A DNA stretch of 64,000 nucleotides from contig NZ_SJKD01000002.1 in the NCBI RefSeq assembly GCF_004331485.1, positions 744,001 through 808,000 of the forward strand. Reading direction: 5' to 3'. The stretch comes from Kribbella capetownensis (GTDB lineage Bacteria; Actinomycetota; Actinomycetes; Propionibacteriales; Kribbellaceae). Numbering within the stretch: position 1 is the stretch's first letter; every line of letters begins with the position of its first letter. Position numbers and translations under genes: made by a program. Below, piece by piece: positions 32,380-41,514 of this stretch. The notes beneath the pieces were generated by a model, which was given only the letters and a program-made list of their open reading frames with translations, ran no database searches and was not told the origin of the DNA.

Positions 32380-34904
32380 TGACGACGATCGACATCCCAG
32401 CGCTGTCTCTTGTTGTGCTGGTGGGGGCCAGCGGGTCGGGGAAGTCGACCTTCGCGCGGACGCACTTCAAGGCGACCGAGGTGATCTCGAGTGACTTCTG
32501 CCGTGGGCTGGTCTCGGACGACGAGAACGATCAGGCAGCGAGCGCGGACGCGTTCGAGGTGCTCAACTTCATCGCGGCCAAGCGCCTGGCCGCCGGCCGC
32601 CTGACCGTGATCGATGCGACCAACGTGCAGCCCGAGGCGCGCAAGGAGCTGGTTGCTCTGGCGCGTGAGCACGACGTACTGCCGGTCGCCATCGTCCTCG
32701 ACCCGCCGGAGCGCGTCTGCGTGGAGCGCAACGCCCAGCGACCCGACCGCCAGTTCGGCGCCAAGGTCGTTGCCCGGCAGCGCTCGCAGCTGAAACGCGG
32801 TCTGCGCAGCCTGAAGCGCGAGGGCTTCCGCACGGTCCACGTTCTTGACAGCGTCGAGGAGATCGATGCCGTCAGCATCGAGCGCACCCGGCTGTTCAAC
32901 GACGTGACCGACCAGACCGGCCCGTTCGACATCATCGGCGACATCCACGGCTGCCGCGCCGAGCTCGAACAACTGCTGACCGAGCTCGGCTACACCCTCA
33001 CCCGCGACGCCATCGGCCGCCCGATCGACGCCGTCCACCCGGACCGCCGCGCGATCTTCGTCGGTGACCTGGTCGACCGCGGCCCGGACACGCCCGGCGT
33101 ACTGCGGTTGGTGATGGGAATGGTTGCCGCCGGCCACGCGTATTGCGTTCCCGGCAACCACGAGGACAAGTTGCTCAAGGCACTCAGGGGCCGGAACGTC
33201 AAGATCAGCCACGGTCTCGAGACCACGCTCGAGCAACTGGCCGAGGAACCGCCGGAGTTCCGTGACGCGGTCGCAGAGTTCATCGACGGCCTGATCTCGC
33301 ACTACGTCTTCGACGGCGGCAAGCTCGTCGTCTCGCACGCCGGCCTGGTCGAGCGTATGCACGGCCGCGCGTCCGGTCGGGTCCGTTCCTTCTGCCTGTA
33401 CGGCGAGACGACCGGCGAGACGGACGAGTTCGGCCTGCCGGTCCGCTACCCGTGGGCGAACGAGTACCGCGGCCGCGCGATGGTCGTCTACGGCCACACG
33501 CCGACCCCGGAGCCGGAGTGGATCAACAACACCATCTGCCTCGACACCGGCTGCGTCTTCGGCGGCGCGCTCACCGCGCTGCGCTACCCCGAACGAGAGT
33601 TGGTCTCGATCCAGGCGGCCGAGGAGTACTACGCCCCGGCGAAACCGTTGCATGTGGCAACCGCGCCCGCACGCGAGCCCGACGTTCTCGAGCTCACCGA
33701 CGTGACCGGTCGCCGGGTGATCGAGACGTTGACTCACGGCCGGCTGAGCATCCGGGCCGAGCAGGCCGGCGCCGCGCTGGAGGTGATGAGCCGATTCGCG
33801 ATCGACCCGCGCTTCCTGCTGTACCTGCCGCCGACGATGAGTCCGGTCTCCACCTCGAGCGAACCCGGGCTGCTGGAGCACCCGCTGCAGGCGTTCGAGG
33901 CGTTCAAGGGTCAAGGTGTCACCGAGTTGGTGTGCGAGGAGAAGCACATGGGCTCCCGCGCCGTGGTCCTGCTGACCCGGGACGACGATGTCGCCGAGAA
34001 GCGCTTCGGTCTGGCCGGTCGCGGCGCGGTCCACACCCGCACCGGAAGGTCCTTCTTCGAAGCTCCACTGACCGACGAGCTCCTGCTCCGGCTGAGAGCC
34101 GTCGTCGAGCAGGCAGGCGTGTTCGACGAGCTCGACACGTCGTGGCTGCTGCTCGACGCCGAGCTCCTACCGTGGAGCGCCAAGGCCGAGGACCTGCTCC
34201 GCAACCAGTACGCCGCTGTCGGTGCGGCTGCTCGCAACTCATTGCCAGCAGCAACCGCAGCGCTTCAATCGGCTTCCGCAGCAGGGCTCGACGTCGATCG
34301 GTTGCTCACCGCAACAGAGCGTCGTACGGCGAATGTCGAGCGCTTCACCGCGGCCTACAGAAGGTACTGCTGGCCGACGGACGGGCTCGACGGGATCCGG
34401 GTCGCGCCGTTCCAGGTCCTCGCGTCGGACGGAGCGACGTACCAGGAGCGGCCGCACGCTTGGCACCTGGGGATCGGGGACCGGATGGTTGCCGCCGGCC
34501 CGGATCTGATCACGCCCACCCGGCGCTTGTACGTCGATATGTCGGGCTGGGATGCCGCGGTCGCGTGGTGGCAGGAGCTCACTGACGCGGGTGGTGAAGG
34601 CATGGTCGTGAAGCCGGCCGCCAACCTGACCCGGACTGCGAAGGGACTGGCGCAGCCGGGGCTGAAGGTCCGCGGGCAGGAGTACCTGCGGCTGATCTAC
34701 GGCCCGGACTACACCGAGCCGGCGAACTTCGAGCGTCTCCGCGACCGCAACCTAGGTCACAAGCGCTCACTCGCACTCCGCGAGTACGCCCTCGGCCTGG
34801 AGGCCCTGGAGCGAGCCGCCCGCGGTGAGCCGCTCTGGCGCATCCACGAATGCGTCTTCTCCGTCCTAGCCCTCGAGTCGGAACCGGTGGACCCACGCCT
34901 ATGA
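32379..34904 (+). CDS. pnkp: Polynucleotide kinase-phosphatase-ligase Pnkp
   Basis: 841 residues, three catalytic domains. The N-terminal polynucleotide kinase has P-loop VGASGSGKSTFART (about 15-28). The central metallophosphatase has DIIGDIHGCRAELE (near 187), GDLVDRGPDTPGV (near 229), CVPGNHEDK (near 256), SHAGLV and VYGHTPTPEP (near 369). The C-terminal ligase-adenylyltransferase has K522 in CEEKHMGSRAVVLL as AMP acceptor. It heals and seals RNA cut by ribotoxins, together with Hen1 encoded immediately upstream. Confidence 0.95.
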   Translation: MTTIDIPALSLVVLVGASGSGKSTFARTHFKATEVISSDFCRGLVSDDENDQAASADAFEVLNFIAAKRLAAGRLTVIDATNVQPEARKELVALAREHDVLPVAIVLDPPERVCVERNAQRPDRQFGAKVVARQRSQLKRGLRSLKREGFRTVHVLDSVEEIDAVSIERTRLFNDVTDQTGPFDIIGDIHGCRAELEQLLTELGYTLTRDAIGRPIDAVHPDRRAIFVGDLVDRGPDTPGVLRLVMGMVAAGHAYCVPGNHEDKLLKALRGRNVKISHGLETTLEQLAEEPPEFRDAVAEFIDGLISHYVFDGGKLVVSHAGLVERMHGRASGRVRSFCLYGETTGETDEFGLPVRYPWANEYRGRAMVVYGHTPTPEPEWINNTICLDTGCVFGGALTALRYPERELVSIQAAEEYYAPAKPLHVATAPAREPDVLELTDVTGRRVIETLTHGRLSIRAEQAGAALEVMSRFAIDPRFLLYLPPTMSPVSTSSEPGLLEHPLQAFEAFKGQGVTELVCEEKHMGSRAVVLLTRDDDVAEKRFGLAGRGAVHTRTGRSFFEAPLTDELLLRLRAVVEQAGVFDELDTSWLLLDAELLPWSAKAEDLLRNQYAAVGAAARNSLPAATAALQSASAAGLDVDRLLTATERRTANVERFTAAYRRYCWPTDGLDGIRVAPFQVLASDGATYQERPHAWHLGIGDRMVAAGPDLITPTRRLYVDMSGWDAAVAWWQELTDAGGEGMVVKPAANLTRTAKGLAQPGLKVRGQEYLRLIYGPDYTEPANFERLRDRNLGHKRSLALREYALGLEALERAARGEPLWRIHECVFSVLALESEPVDPRL

Positions 34905-36187
34905 CCAGCTACACGATCCCTGGAATGCACATCCGCGAACACACTTTCTCGGTACCGCTGGACTGGTCTGCTCCGAACGGTCCGGATCGCATCGACGTGT
35001 TCGCCCGCGAGGTCGTCGACCCGGTCCGCAAGGACGACGATCTGCCCTACCTGCTGTACCTGCAGGGCGGACCGGGCGGGAAGGCGCCGCGCCCGGTCGA
35101 GCCGACCGGGTGGATCGGGACGGCGCTGAAGACCTACCGGGTGATCCTGCTCGACCAGCGCGGCACCGGTCGCAGTACGCCGATCAGCGCGCGGCGGATG
35201 GAGTCGTTCGAGAGCGCCGAGGCCGGTGCGGACTACCTCGCGTGCTTCCGCGCGGACTCGATCATCGCGGACGCCGAACATCTGCGGACGACCGTGTTCG
35301 GCGGGGTCAAGTGGTCGACGCTCGGGCAGAGCTACGGCGGATTCCTGACGCTGACCTATCTCTCGAAGGCGCCCGAGGCGCTGACCGCGTGCTACGTGAC
35401 AGGCGGCCTAGCCTCGATCGACCCGGATGCGGCCGAGGTGTACCGGCGTACGTATCCGCGGGTCGAGGCGAAGAACCGCGAGTTCTACCGGCGCTATCCG
35501 CACAACGTGGACCGGGTCGCCGCGATCGCCGACCGGCTCGCGGCGGACGACGTACGGCTGCCGGACGGTGACCGGCTGACGGTACGGCGGTTCCAGACGC
35601 TCGGGATCGGCTTCGGGATGAAGCCTGGGTACGAGCGGATGCACTGGCTGCTCGACGAGGCGTTCGACGGGGACGCGTTGTCGGACACGTTCCTGAGCCA
35701 GGTGATGGTGGAGTCGTCGTACGACGGCGGGCCGCTGTTTGCGGCGTTGCAGGAGAGCATCTACGGATCCGGTCAGGGTGCGACTGCCTGGGCTGCCGAG
35801 GCCGAGCGGGCGCGGCGGCCGGAGTTCGCCGAGGACGCGCGGCCGGTGCTGTTCACCGGCGAGATGATGTACCCCTGGATGTTCGAGGAGATCCGGGGAC
35901 TGCGTCCCTTCCGGGCCGCCGTCGAGGTCCTGGCGGCGCGGCCGCGGTGGTCGGAGCTGTACGACCTCGATCGGCTCGCGGCGAACGACGTACCGGTGGC
36001 GGCCGCGGTGTACTTCGACGACATGTACGTCGACTCCGGGCTGCAACTGGACACGGCCCGGCGGGTCGGCAATGTGCAGGCCTGGGTCACGAACGAGTAC
36101 GAGCACGACGGCCTCGGCGCGGAGCGGGTGTTCAACCGCCTGACCGAGCTGGTCCGCTCGGTCGGCGGCGGCGTCCGCGCGGACTGA
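34901..36187 (+). CDS. Alpha/beta hydrolase, proline iminopeptidase-like (S33)
   Basis: 428 residues. YLLYLQGGPGGKAPRP gives the oxyanion-hole GGPG, VILLDQRGTGRSTPIS the family DQRG.G.S block, and STLGQSYGGFLTLTYL the nucleophile serine in GxSxGG. These match prolyl aminopeptidase-type S33 peptidases. The ATG at 34901 overlaps the pnkp stop by 4 bp, so it is translationally coupled to the RNA repair genes although no link between the activities is known. No signal peptide, so it is cytosolic. Confidence 0.87.
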   Translation: MTSYTIPGMHIREHTFSVPLDWSAPNGPDRIDVFAREVVDPVRKDDDLPYLLYLQGGPGGKAPRPVEPTGWIGTALKTYRVILLDQRGTGRSTPISARRMESFESAEAGADYLACFRADSIIADAEHLRTTVFGGVKWSTLGQSYGGFLTLTYLSKAPEALTACYVTGGLASIDPDAAEVYRRTYPRVEAKNREFYRRYPHNVDRVAAIADRLAADDVRLPDGDRLTVRRFQTLGIGFGMKPGYERMHWLLDEAFDGDALSDTFLSQVMVESSYDGGPLFAALQESIYGSGQGATAWAAEAERARRPEFAEDARPVLFTGEMMYPWMFEEIRGLRPFRAAVEVLAARPRWSELYDLDRLAANDVPVAAAVYFDDMYVDSGLQLDTARRVGNVQAWVTNEYEHDGLGAERVFNRLTELVRSVGGGVRAD

Positions 36188-36280
36188 CTGGCAGCTCCAG
36201 GTCACCGGCCGGCTACCGGATCCGGGTTAGCGTCGCCAGCACCAAGCAGGCCACCTTCACGATGGACGTGCTCTGAGCCG

Positions 36281-37261
36281 TCAGGCCGACTTCAGGGCGC
36301 CGTCCGCGGTGGCGGCAGCGTCCGCGCCGTATGCCGACTCCAGGCGGTCGAGGAACGCGGCGCGGTCCAGGGTGTACTCCTGGGTGCCGACCGTCTCGAG
36401 GACCGTGGTGGCCAGGGTGCAGCCGATCTGGGCGGCCGCCTCGTGGTCGAGGTCCGCGGCGCGGCCGGTGAGGTAGCCGGCCCGGAAGGCGTCACCGCCG
36501 CCGGTCGGGTCCACCAGGCCCGGCGCCGGCACGGCCGGGACCTTGGCCAGGATGCCACCGGTGTTCTCGATGACCACGCCGTCGCCGCCATGGGTGGTGA
36601 CGCGAACGCTGACCCGCTCCAGGATCTCGCCGTGGCTCCAGCCGGTCTTCTGCGCCATCAGCCCGGCCTCGTACTCGTTGCTGAACAGGTACGTCGCCCC
36701 GTCGACGAGCCGCCGGATCTCCGCACCCTCCATCCGGGCCAGCTGCTGGGACGGGTCCGCGGCCACGGCGATCCCGTGCGCCTTGGCCAGGTCGGTGTGC
36801 TTGAGCATGCCCTCGGGGTCGTCGGCGCCGATCAGCACCAGGTCGATCCCGCCGGTCTTGGCGTGGATCGCCGCCAGGTCGAGCTCCCGCGCCTCGGCCA
36901 TCGCGCCGGTGTAGAACGAGGCGATCTGGTTCGCGTCCAGGTCGGTCGTACACGTGAACCGGGCGGTGTGTACGTTCTCACAGACCCGCACGTGCGACAC
37001 GTCCACACCGGCCTCGGTGAGCGCGGCGCCGTACTCGGCGAAGTCGGCACCGACCGAGCCGACCAGCAGCGAGGGCTGACCGAGCTGGGCCATGCCGTAG
37101 CAGATGTTCGCCCCGACGCCGCCGCGGTGGACCACCAGCTCGTCGACCAGGAAGGACAGCGAGACCTTGTGCATCTGTTCTTCCAGGAACTGGTCCTTGA
37201 ACCGTCCGGGGAACGTCATCAGGATGTCGGTCGCGATCGATCCGGCGACGGCGATGCGCAT
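36281..37261 (-). CDS. PfkB family carbohydrate/nucleoside kinase (adenosine-kinase-like)
   Basis: 326 residues: IAVAGSIATDILMTFPGRF, VHRGGVGANICYGMAQLG, DPSQQLARM and the PfkB signature DPTGGGDAFRAGYLTG holding the catalytic Asp. It resembles the mycobacterial adenosine kinase (a PfkB member of the same length), but other sugar or nucleoside substrates remain possible. I use the ATG at 37261 (MRIAVAG), preceded by AGGGAG; an in-frame start at 37306 would add 15 unlikely residues. It is divergent from the O-methyltransferase. Confidence 0.87.
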   Translation of the reverse strand: MRIAVAGSIATDILMTFPGRFKDQFLEEQMHKVSLSFLVDELVVHRGGVGANICYGMAQLGQPSLLVGSVGADFAEYGAALTEAGVDVSHVRVCENVHTARFTCTTDLDANQIASFYTGAMAEARELDLAAIHAKTGGIDLVLIGADDPEGMLKHTDLAKAHGIAVAADPSQQLARMEGAEIRRLVDGATYLFSNEYEAGLMAQKTGWSHGEILERVSVRVTTHGGDGVVIENTGGILAKVPAVPAPGLVDPTGGGDAFRAGYLTGRAADLDHEAAAQIGCTLATTVLETVGTQEYTLDRAAFLDRLESAYGADAAATADGALKSA

Positions 37262-37355
37262 GCGGGGTGCTCCCTCGGGTGGGGTGGTTGATCGTCGTTC
37301 GGGCAACCCATAGAGACTACAGGCGACCGATCTAATACACGGAGGGCGGGATTCG

Positions 37356-37997
37356 ATGGGAAATCAGGTGCAGGTGACCGACCAGTTGCACGACTACATG
37401 GTCGCGCACGGCATGCCACTGGACGAGATCGCCACCGAGCTGGTCGCCGAGACCCAGGGGCTCGGACGCGCCGCGGTGATGCTCACCACCCCGGACCAGG
37501 CCGCTCTGCTGACCACGCTGACCCGGCTGATCTCCGCCCGCCGGGCGGTCGAGATCGGCACCTTCACCGGCTTCTCGGCGCTGGCGATCTCGCGCGGGCT
37601 GCCGGACGACGGGCGGCTGATCTGCCTCGACGTGGACGACGAGTGGACCTCGATCGGCCGCAAGTACTGGGAGCGGGCCGGCGTGGCGGACAAGATCGAC
37701 CTGCGGATCGGCGACGCGCACCAGTCGGCGACCGAGCTGGACGGCGAGTTCGACCTGGCCTTCGTGGACGCCGACAAGGGCTGGTACGTCCAGTACTTCG
37801 AGGCCGTGCTGCCACTGATCCGGCCGAACGGGCTGATGTTGTTCGACAACACCCTGGCCGGCGGGCGCGTGGTCGGCGTTCACGACGAGGATCCGGTCGA
37901 CCGCAAGGAGTTCAACGCACATATCGCCAAGGACGCCCGGGTCGATGTCGTCATGCTCGGCATCGGTGACGGGCTCACCCTGGTCCGCAAGAAGTGA
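37356..37997 (+). CDS. Class I SAM-dependent O-methyltransferase
   Basis: 213 residues of the caffeoyl-CoA O-methyltransferase-like family: RRAVEIGTFTGFSALAISRGLP (SAM motif I), LICLDVDDEWTSIGRKYWERAG, FDLAFVDADKGWYVQYFEAVLPLIRPNGLMLFDNTLAGG with the metal-binding D and DN. Such enzymes methylate catechol-type hydroxyls with Mg or other divalent metal. The natural acceptor is unknown. An ABC exporter gene pair follows within 7 bp. Confidence 0.88.
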   Translation: MGNQVQVTDQLHDYMVAHGMPLDEIATELVAETQGLGRAAVMLTTPDQAALLTTLTRLISARRAVEIGTFTGFSALAISRGLPDDGRLICLDVDDEWTSIGRKYWERAGVADKIDLRIGDAHQSATELDGEFDLAFVDADKGWYVQYFEAVLPLIRPNGLMLFDNTLAGGRVVGVHDEDPVDRKEFNAHIAKDARVDVVMLGIGDGLTLVRKK

Positions 37998-38004
37998 GCG
38001 AGGC

Positions 38005-38646
38005 GTGAGCAAGGTGGCGGCGCGCCTCGCCGTGTCGGGGCTGCAGCACAAGTACGGCGATCGCCCGGTGATCGAAGGCCTGACGTTCAGCCTGGCGCCG
38101 GGCAAGGCGATCGCGCTGGTCGGGCCGAACGGCGCCGGCAAGACGACGGTGCTCAAGTGCATCGTCGGCTCGGCCGAACCCGCGGCCGGCAAGATCCTGC
38201 TGGACGGCCTGCCGATCGACGAACGTGCCGAAGCGGTACGACGCGACGTCGCCACCCTGCTCGACGACCTCGACTTCTTCCCGGACCTGACCGCGGCCGA
38301 GCACCTCGACCTGCTCGCCCGCGCCCATGGCAACCCAGAGCCGGAGGACCTGGTCGACACCCTCCTCGACGACATCGGCCTGCTGCCCGCCGCGGACCAG
38401 TTGCCCGGTTCGCTGTCTTCCGGTCAGCGCCGCCGCCTCGCCCTGGCGACGGCACTGGTCCGGCCGCGCAAACTCCTCGTCCTGGACGAGCCGGAAGCCC
38501 GCCTCGACGTCGGCGGCGTCCAGTGGCTGTCCAACCGTCTGAGCGAGGAGAAGCGGTCCGGTACGTCGATTCTGTTCGCCAGCCACGATCCGGCCCTGGT
38601 CGAGTCGGTCGCGGACTCCATCGTCACGCTGACCCCACTGCCATGA
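38005..38646 (+). CDS. ABC exporter ATP-binding protein
   Basis: 213 residues with Walker A ALVGPNGAGKTTVLKC, signature LSSGQRRRLALATAL, Walker B LLVLDEPEARLD and H-loop LFASHDPALVE. The short length and LSSGQ signature are typical of ABC-2-like exporter ATPases that pair with a separate membrane subunit. The GTG start at 38005 lies 7 bp after the O-methyltransferase stop. Its own stop overlaps the membrane protein ATG by 4 bp. Confidence 0.87.
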   Translation: MSKVAARLAVSGLQHKYGDRPVIEGLTFSLAPGKAIALVGPNGAGKTTVLKCIVGSAEPAAGKILLDGLPIDERAEAVRRDVATLLDDLDFFPDLTAAEHLDLLARAHGNPEPEDLVDTLLDDIGLLPAADQLPGSLSSGQRRRLALATALVRPRKLLVLDEPEARLDVGGVQWLSNRLSEEKRSGTSILFASHDPALVESVADSIVTLTPLP

Positions 38647-40199
38647 GTTCAGCGGACGGTCCGGTCGTCTTCGACCCGTCGGACTTCGGCGCCATTCCGA
38701 CGTCGCGGGCGCTGCGCCAATGGATGCGCACGACCCGGCGGCGCCGGGCGGACCGCTCGTTCGGCCAGATCTTCGAGGACGTCTACCTGGTCCTGTTCAC
38801 GCTCGCGATGGCCGGGGCGACCGGCGGCAACGTGCTGCGGCAGCTGAACGCGGACGCGTCCCGCTGTACGACGGCGGCCTGCCTGGACCTCGCGCACTAC
38901 CTGCCGTGGATGCTCGTGCCGTTGCTCGTGGCAACAACGCTGCGGGTGCTGCTGAGTGTCGGGCCGGTGTCGGCGTCGCGGGCGGCCGGGTTCTGGTTGC
39001 TCGCCACTCCGGTGAATCGGACCGCGTTGCTGCGGCCGGCGTACTGGCTTGTGATCGTCATCGTGGCGGTTGCCGGCGCTGTGGCGTCGGTGATTGCCTG
39101 GGCGTTGCTCGGTGCGCAGTTGCGGTCGATCGGGGAAGCGTCGGTGCTGACTGCGTCGCTGCTGGTCTGCGCTGCCTGTGTGACGGTGTGGGCGCAGCAG
39201 TCGGCGGAGCGGAGCAGGTGGACGCTTCGGGTGGCCGACGTACTGCTGATCGCGGCCGCGATTCCGGCGGTGTGGCTGGCCGTTCGCCGTGAGCCGGCGT
39301 CGGATCAGTCAATCAGCGGGACTCCGCTCATTGCCATCAGCCAGTCCTCGTCGGAGCCGCCGCTGCTGACGTCGGCGCAGGCGCACTTCCTCGTGGTCGG
39401 GGTGGTCTGTCTGTTCGTGGTGGTTGCGCTGGTGATCATCACCGCTCGGACGCTCGACAAGCTCACGCGGACCACCGTGATCGCCGGTGGTGAACTGCTG
39501 GCCGGTCTCGCCGGGGCGGCGAGCAGTCTGGACATCAGCATGCTGGCCGACGTCGTTGCGGGGCGGCACTGGCGGATGAAGGGCCGTGTGCGGACGCGGC
39601 GTGGTCGTGGGTCGCGGGGTGCTGCCCTGGTGCAGCGGGAGTTCCTGCGGATCCTGCGCTGGCCCCGACGGCTCGTGATCGGCTTCGCGCTGCTCGTCGT
39701 ACCGTATGCCGTCGCGGGGACCGGCTTCGACGTACTCGTGCCGATCGCGGCTGGGTTCGCCGGGTTCGTCGCCGTACGGCCGCTGATGGACGGGCTGCGA
39801 TCGGTGTGCCGCTCGACCGGCCTGGTCCGCGCGCTCGGGATGGACCTGCGCGAGCTGCGGGTGATCATGGCGGTCGTCCCGGCGTTGTTCGCTGCGGTGT
39901 GGGCAGCGCTGGCGTTCCCGGCCATCGGGAGCGGTGCCGCTGCCTTCGCGGTTGCTGCGGGCATGCTGTCGGGCGCCGTACGCCAGGCCTCCGCGCGGCC
40001 GCCGTCGTACTCCGGACCGCTGGTCGCCTCACCGATGGGCGCGATCCCGCCCGGCCTGTTCTCGCAGCCGATGCGAGGCTTCGACCTCCTCATCCTCTGC
40101 CTGGCCCCGGTCCTGCTGAACCTCAGCTCCACCTGGGTCCTCGCCATCCCCGGTTTCGTCCTCGCGATCATGTTCGCGATCCGCCCGAAGCAGGACTGA
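38643..40199 (+). CDS. ABC exporter membrane subunit (DUF6297-like)
   Basis: 518 residues with ten or more hydrophobic segments (YLPWMLVPLLVATTLRVLL, AYWLVIVIVAVAGAVASVIAWALL, FLVVGVVCLFVVVALVIITA, VLVPIAAGFAGFVAVRPLMDGLRSVCRSTGLVRALG). It is coupled to the ATPase by a 4-bp overlap, so it is almost surely the membrane half of the exporter. The family name is tentative; substrate unknown. Confidence 0.7.
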   Translation: MSSADGPVVFDPSDFGAIPTSRALRQWMRTTRRRRADRSFGQIFEDVYLVLFTLAMAGATGGNVLRQLNADASRCTTAACLDLAHYLPWMLVPLLVATTLRVLLSVGPVSASRAAGFWLLATPVNRTALLRPAYWLVIVIVAVAGAVASVIAWALLGAQLRSIGEASVLTASLLVCAACVTVWAQQSAERSRWTLRVADVLLIAAAIPAVWLAVRREPASDQSISGTPLIAISQSSSEPPLLTSAQAHFLVVGVVCLFVVVALVIITARTLDKLTRTTVIAGGELLAGLAGAASSLDISMLADVVAGRHWRMKGRVRTRRGRGSRGAALVQREFLRILRWPRRLVIGFALLVVPYAVAGTGFDVLVPIAAGFAGFVAVRPLMDGLRSVCRSTGLVRALGMDLRELRVIMAVVPALFAAVWAALAFPAIGSGAAAFAVAAGMLSGAVRQASARPPSYSGPLVASPMGAIPPGLFSQPMRGFDLLILCLAPVLLNLSSTWVLAIPGFVLAIMFAIRPKQD

Positions 40200-40201
40200 C
40201 G

Positions 40202-40498
40202 CTAGGACTCGTGCGCGAGCCACTTCCGCTCGATCTCGCGGGGGAGGTCGACGTCGTGCTGCCGGGCGAGCAACACCAGTTGGCAGAACACATCCGCGAA
40301 CTCCTGGTGGAACGTGTCGCGGATCTGCTCGCCGCTCAGACCCTTCGACCGAGCCCGTCCGGTGTGCTGTAGGTAGGCCTGCGTCAGTTCTCCGACCTCC
40401 TCCTGCAACTTCAGCAGAAACCAGTCCGGATCCCGCTCGAACCCCAGCACCTCGCCGTACCGCCCCGACAACTTCTCCAACCGCTCCGAAAGCTCCAC
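40202..40498 (-). CDS. MazG-like nucleotide pyrophosphohydrolase
   Basis: 98 residues with the metal-binding helix pattern of all-alpha NTP pyrophosphatases: LLKLQEEVGELTQAYLQ (ExxE) and QIRDTFHQEFADVFCQLVLLARQHDVDL (ExxD). It may remove non-canonical nucleotides. I use GTG 40498 because GGAGG lies 8 bp upstream; a GTG at 40507 is also in frame. Two bases separate its end from the convergent exporter gene. Confidence 0.75.
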   Translation of the reverse strand: MELSERLEKLSGRYGEVLGFERDPDWFLLKLQEEVGELTQAYLQHTGRARSKGLSGEQIRDTFHQEFADVFCQLVLLARQHDVDLPREIERKWLAHES

Positions 40499-40575
40499 AA
40501 GATCCACCTCCGCACCCAACCACCCCCCACCGACAGTCCCGCGCAATTGTCGGCGGGGCGGCCCAGACTGGGGGG

Positions 40576-41493
40576 ATGGACGTGGTGGCGTGGTTGGTGG
40601 GGTCGGTGGAGCCGGCGGTTCGGGGAATGGCTCGGCGGGATTTGCTGGAGGAGGAGCACGGGGAGGACGTGCTGAGTGGGGCGATCGTGCAGACGTTGCT
40701 GACTGATGCCTGTGCGGACAAGCGGGCGTACCGGAAGTGGACCGGCGCGCACTGGCGGATCGTTTCGCTGGTGGAGTTGGAGGTGCCGGCCGGTGAGCCG
40801 CGGGCGGTGGAGGCGGCGGAGTACGACCTGGCTGAGGTGATGCGGTCACTCAAGTACGGCGTGAGTGTCGTCGACGGACTGGTACGGCGGTGCGGCTCGA
40901 TCGAAGGCAACACCCTCGGGGCGTGTGCACGGCTGGGTATGGCGGCGGTTCCCCGGGTTGAGAAGCTCGCAGAGGGACTGATCGAGTGGCAGTGGCCTGA
41001 CGGCGGCTGGAACTGCGACCGGAAGGCATCCGGCCGCCGTTCGTCCTTCCACGAGACGCATGCCGCGGCCTGGGGCCTGCAGGAGTACTACCGCGCCACC
41101 GGAGAGACCGCCGCGCAGAATGCCGCGTTGCGGGCAGGGGAGTTGTTCCTCGAGCACCGGCTGTTCCGGAGCATGTCGACCGGTGCGGTCATCAACAAGC
41201 GATGGTTGCGGCCGGCCTACCCGCCGTACTGGCACTACGACATCCTGCAGGCCCTGCTGGTGTTGTCGCGGCTCGGACTCGCACGCGACGAGCGCGCCGC
41301 CGACGCCCTGGACGAGCTGGAGCGGCAACGACGACCGGACGGTCGATGGAACGCCGGTACGCCGTGGTGGGGACCGCTCGGCGGCACCCGGACCCCGGAG
41401 GTCGTCGACTGGGGACGGAGTGGTCCGAACGAGATGATCACCCTCAACGCGCTGCGGGTGCTCACCGCCGCCGGACGCCGTACGTTGCCTTGA
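40576..41493 (+). CDS. Terpenoid cyclase/prenyltransferase-toroid-like protein
   Basis: 305 residues of alpha-helical repeats with QW-type motifs: LIEWQWPDGGWNCDRKASGRRSSFHETHAAAWGLQEY and LERQRRPDGRWNAGTPWWGPLGG. These recur in squalene-hopene cyclase and prenyltransferase (alpha/alpha)6 toroids, but the DxDD cyclase motif is absent and the protein is half their length. It is probably a single-toroid protein of unknown activity. The stop codon lies in the loop of a bidirectional terminator. Confidence 0.6.
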   Translation: MDVVAWLVGSVEPAVRGMARRDLLEEEHGEDVLSGAIVQTLLTDACADKRAYRKWTGAHWRIVSLVELEVPAGEPRAVEAAEYDLAEVMRSLKYGVSVVDGLVRRCGSIEGNTLGACARLGMAAVPRVEKLAEGLIEWQWPDGGWNCDRKASGRRSSFHETHAAAWGLQEYYRATGETAAQNAALRAGELFLEHRLFRSMSTGAVINKRWLRPAYPPYWHYDILQALLVLSRLGLARDERAADALDELERQRRPDGRWNAGTPWWGPLGGTRTPEVVDWGRSGPNEMITLNALRVLTAAGRRTLP

Positions 41494-41506
41494 GCAACGT
41501 ACGGCG
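41476..41506. terminator. Bidirectional terminator hairpin
   Basis: A perfect 13-bp inverted repeat CGCCGTACGTTGC-CTTGA-GCAACGTACGGCG between the convergent toroid-like gene and the PGRP amidase gene. Its left arm encodes the last residues of the toroid protein and its loop contains that stop codon. There is no strong T-run, as is common for actinobacterial terminators. Confidence 0.7.
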
Positions 41507-41514
41507 AGCGTTCG

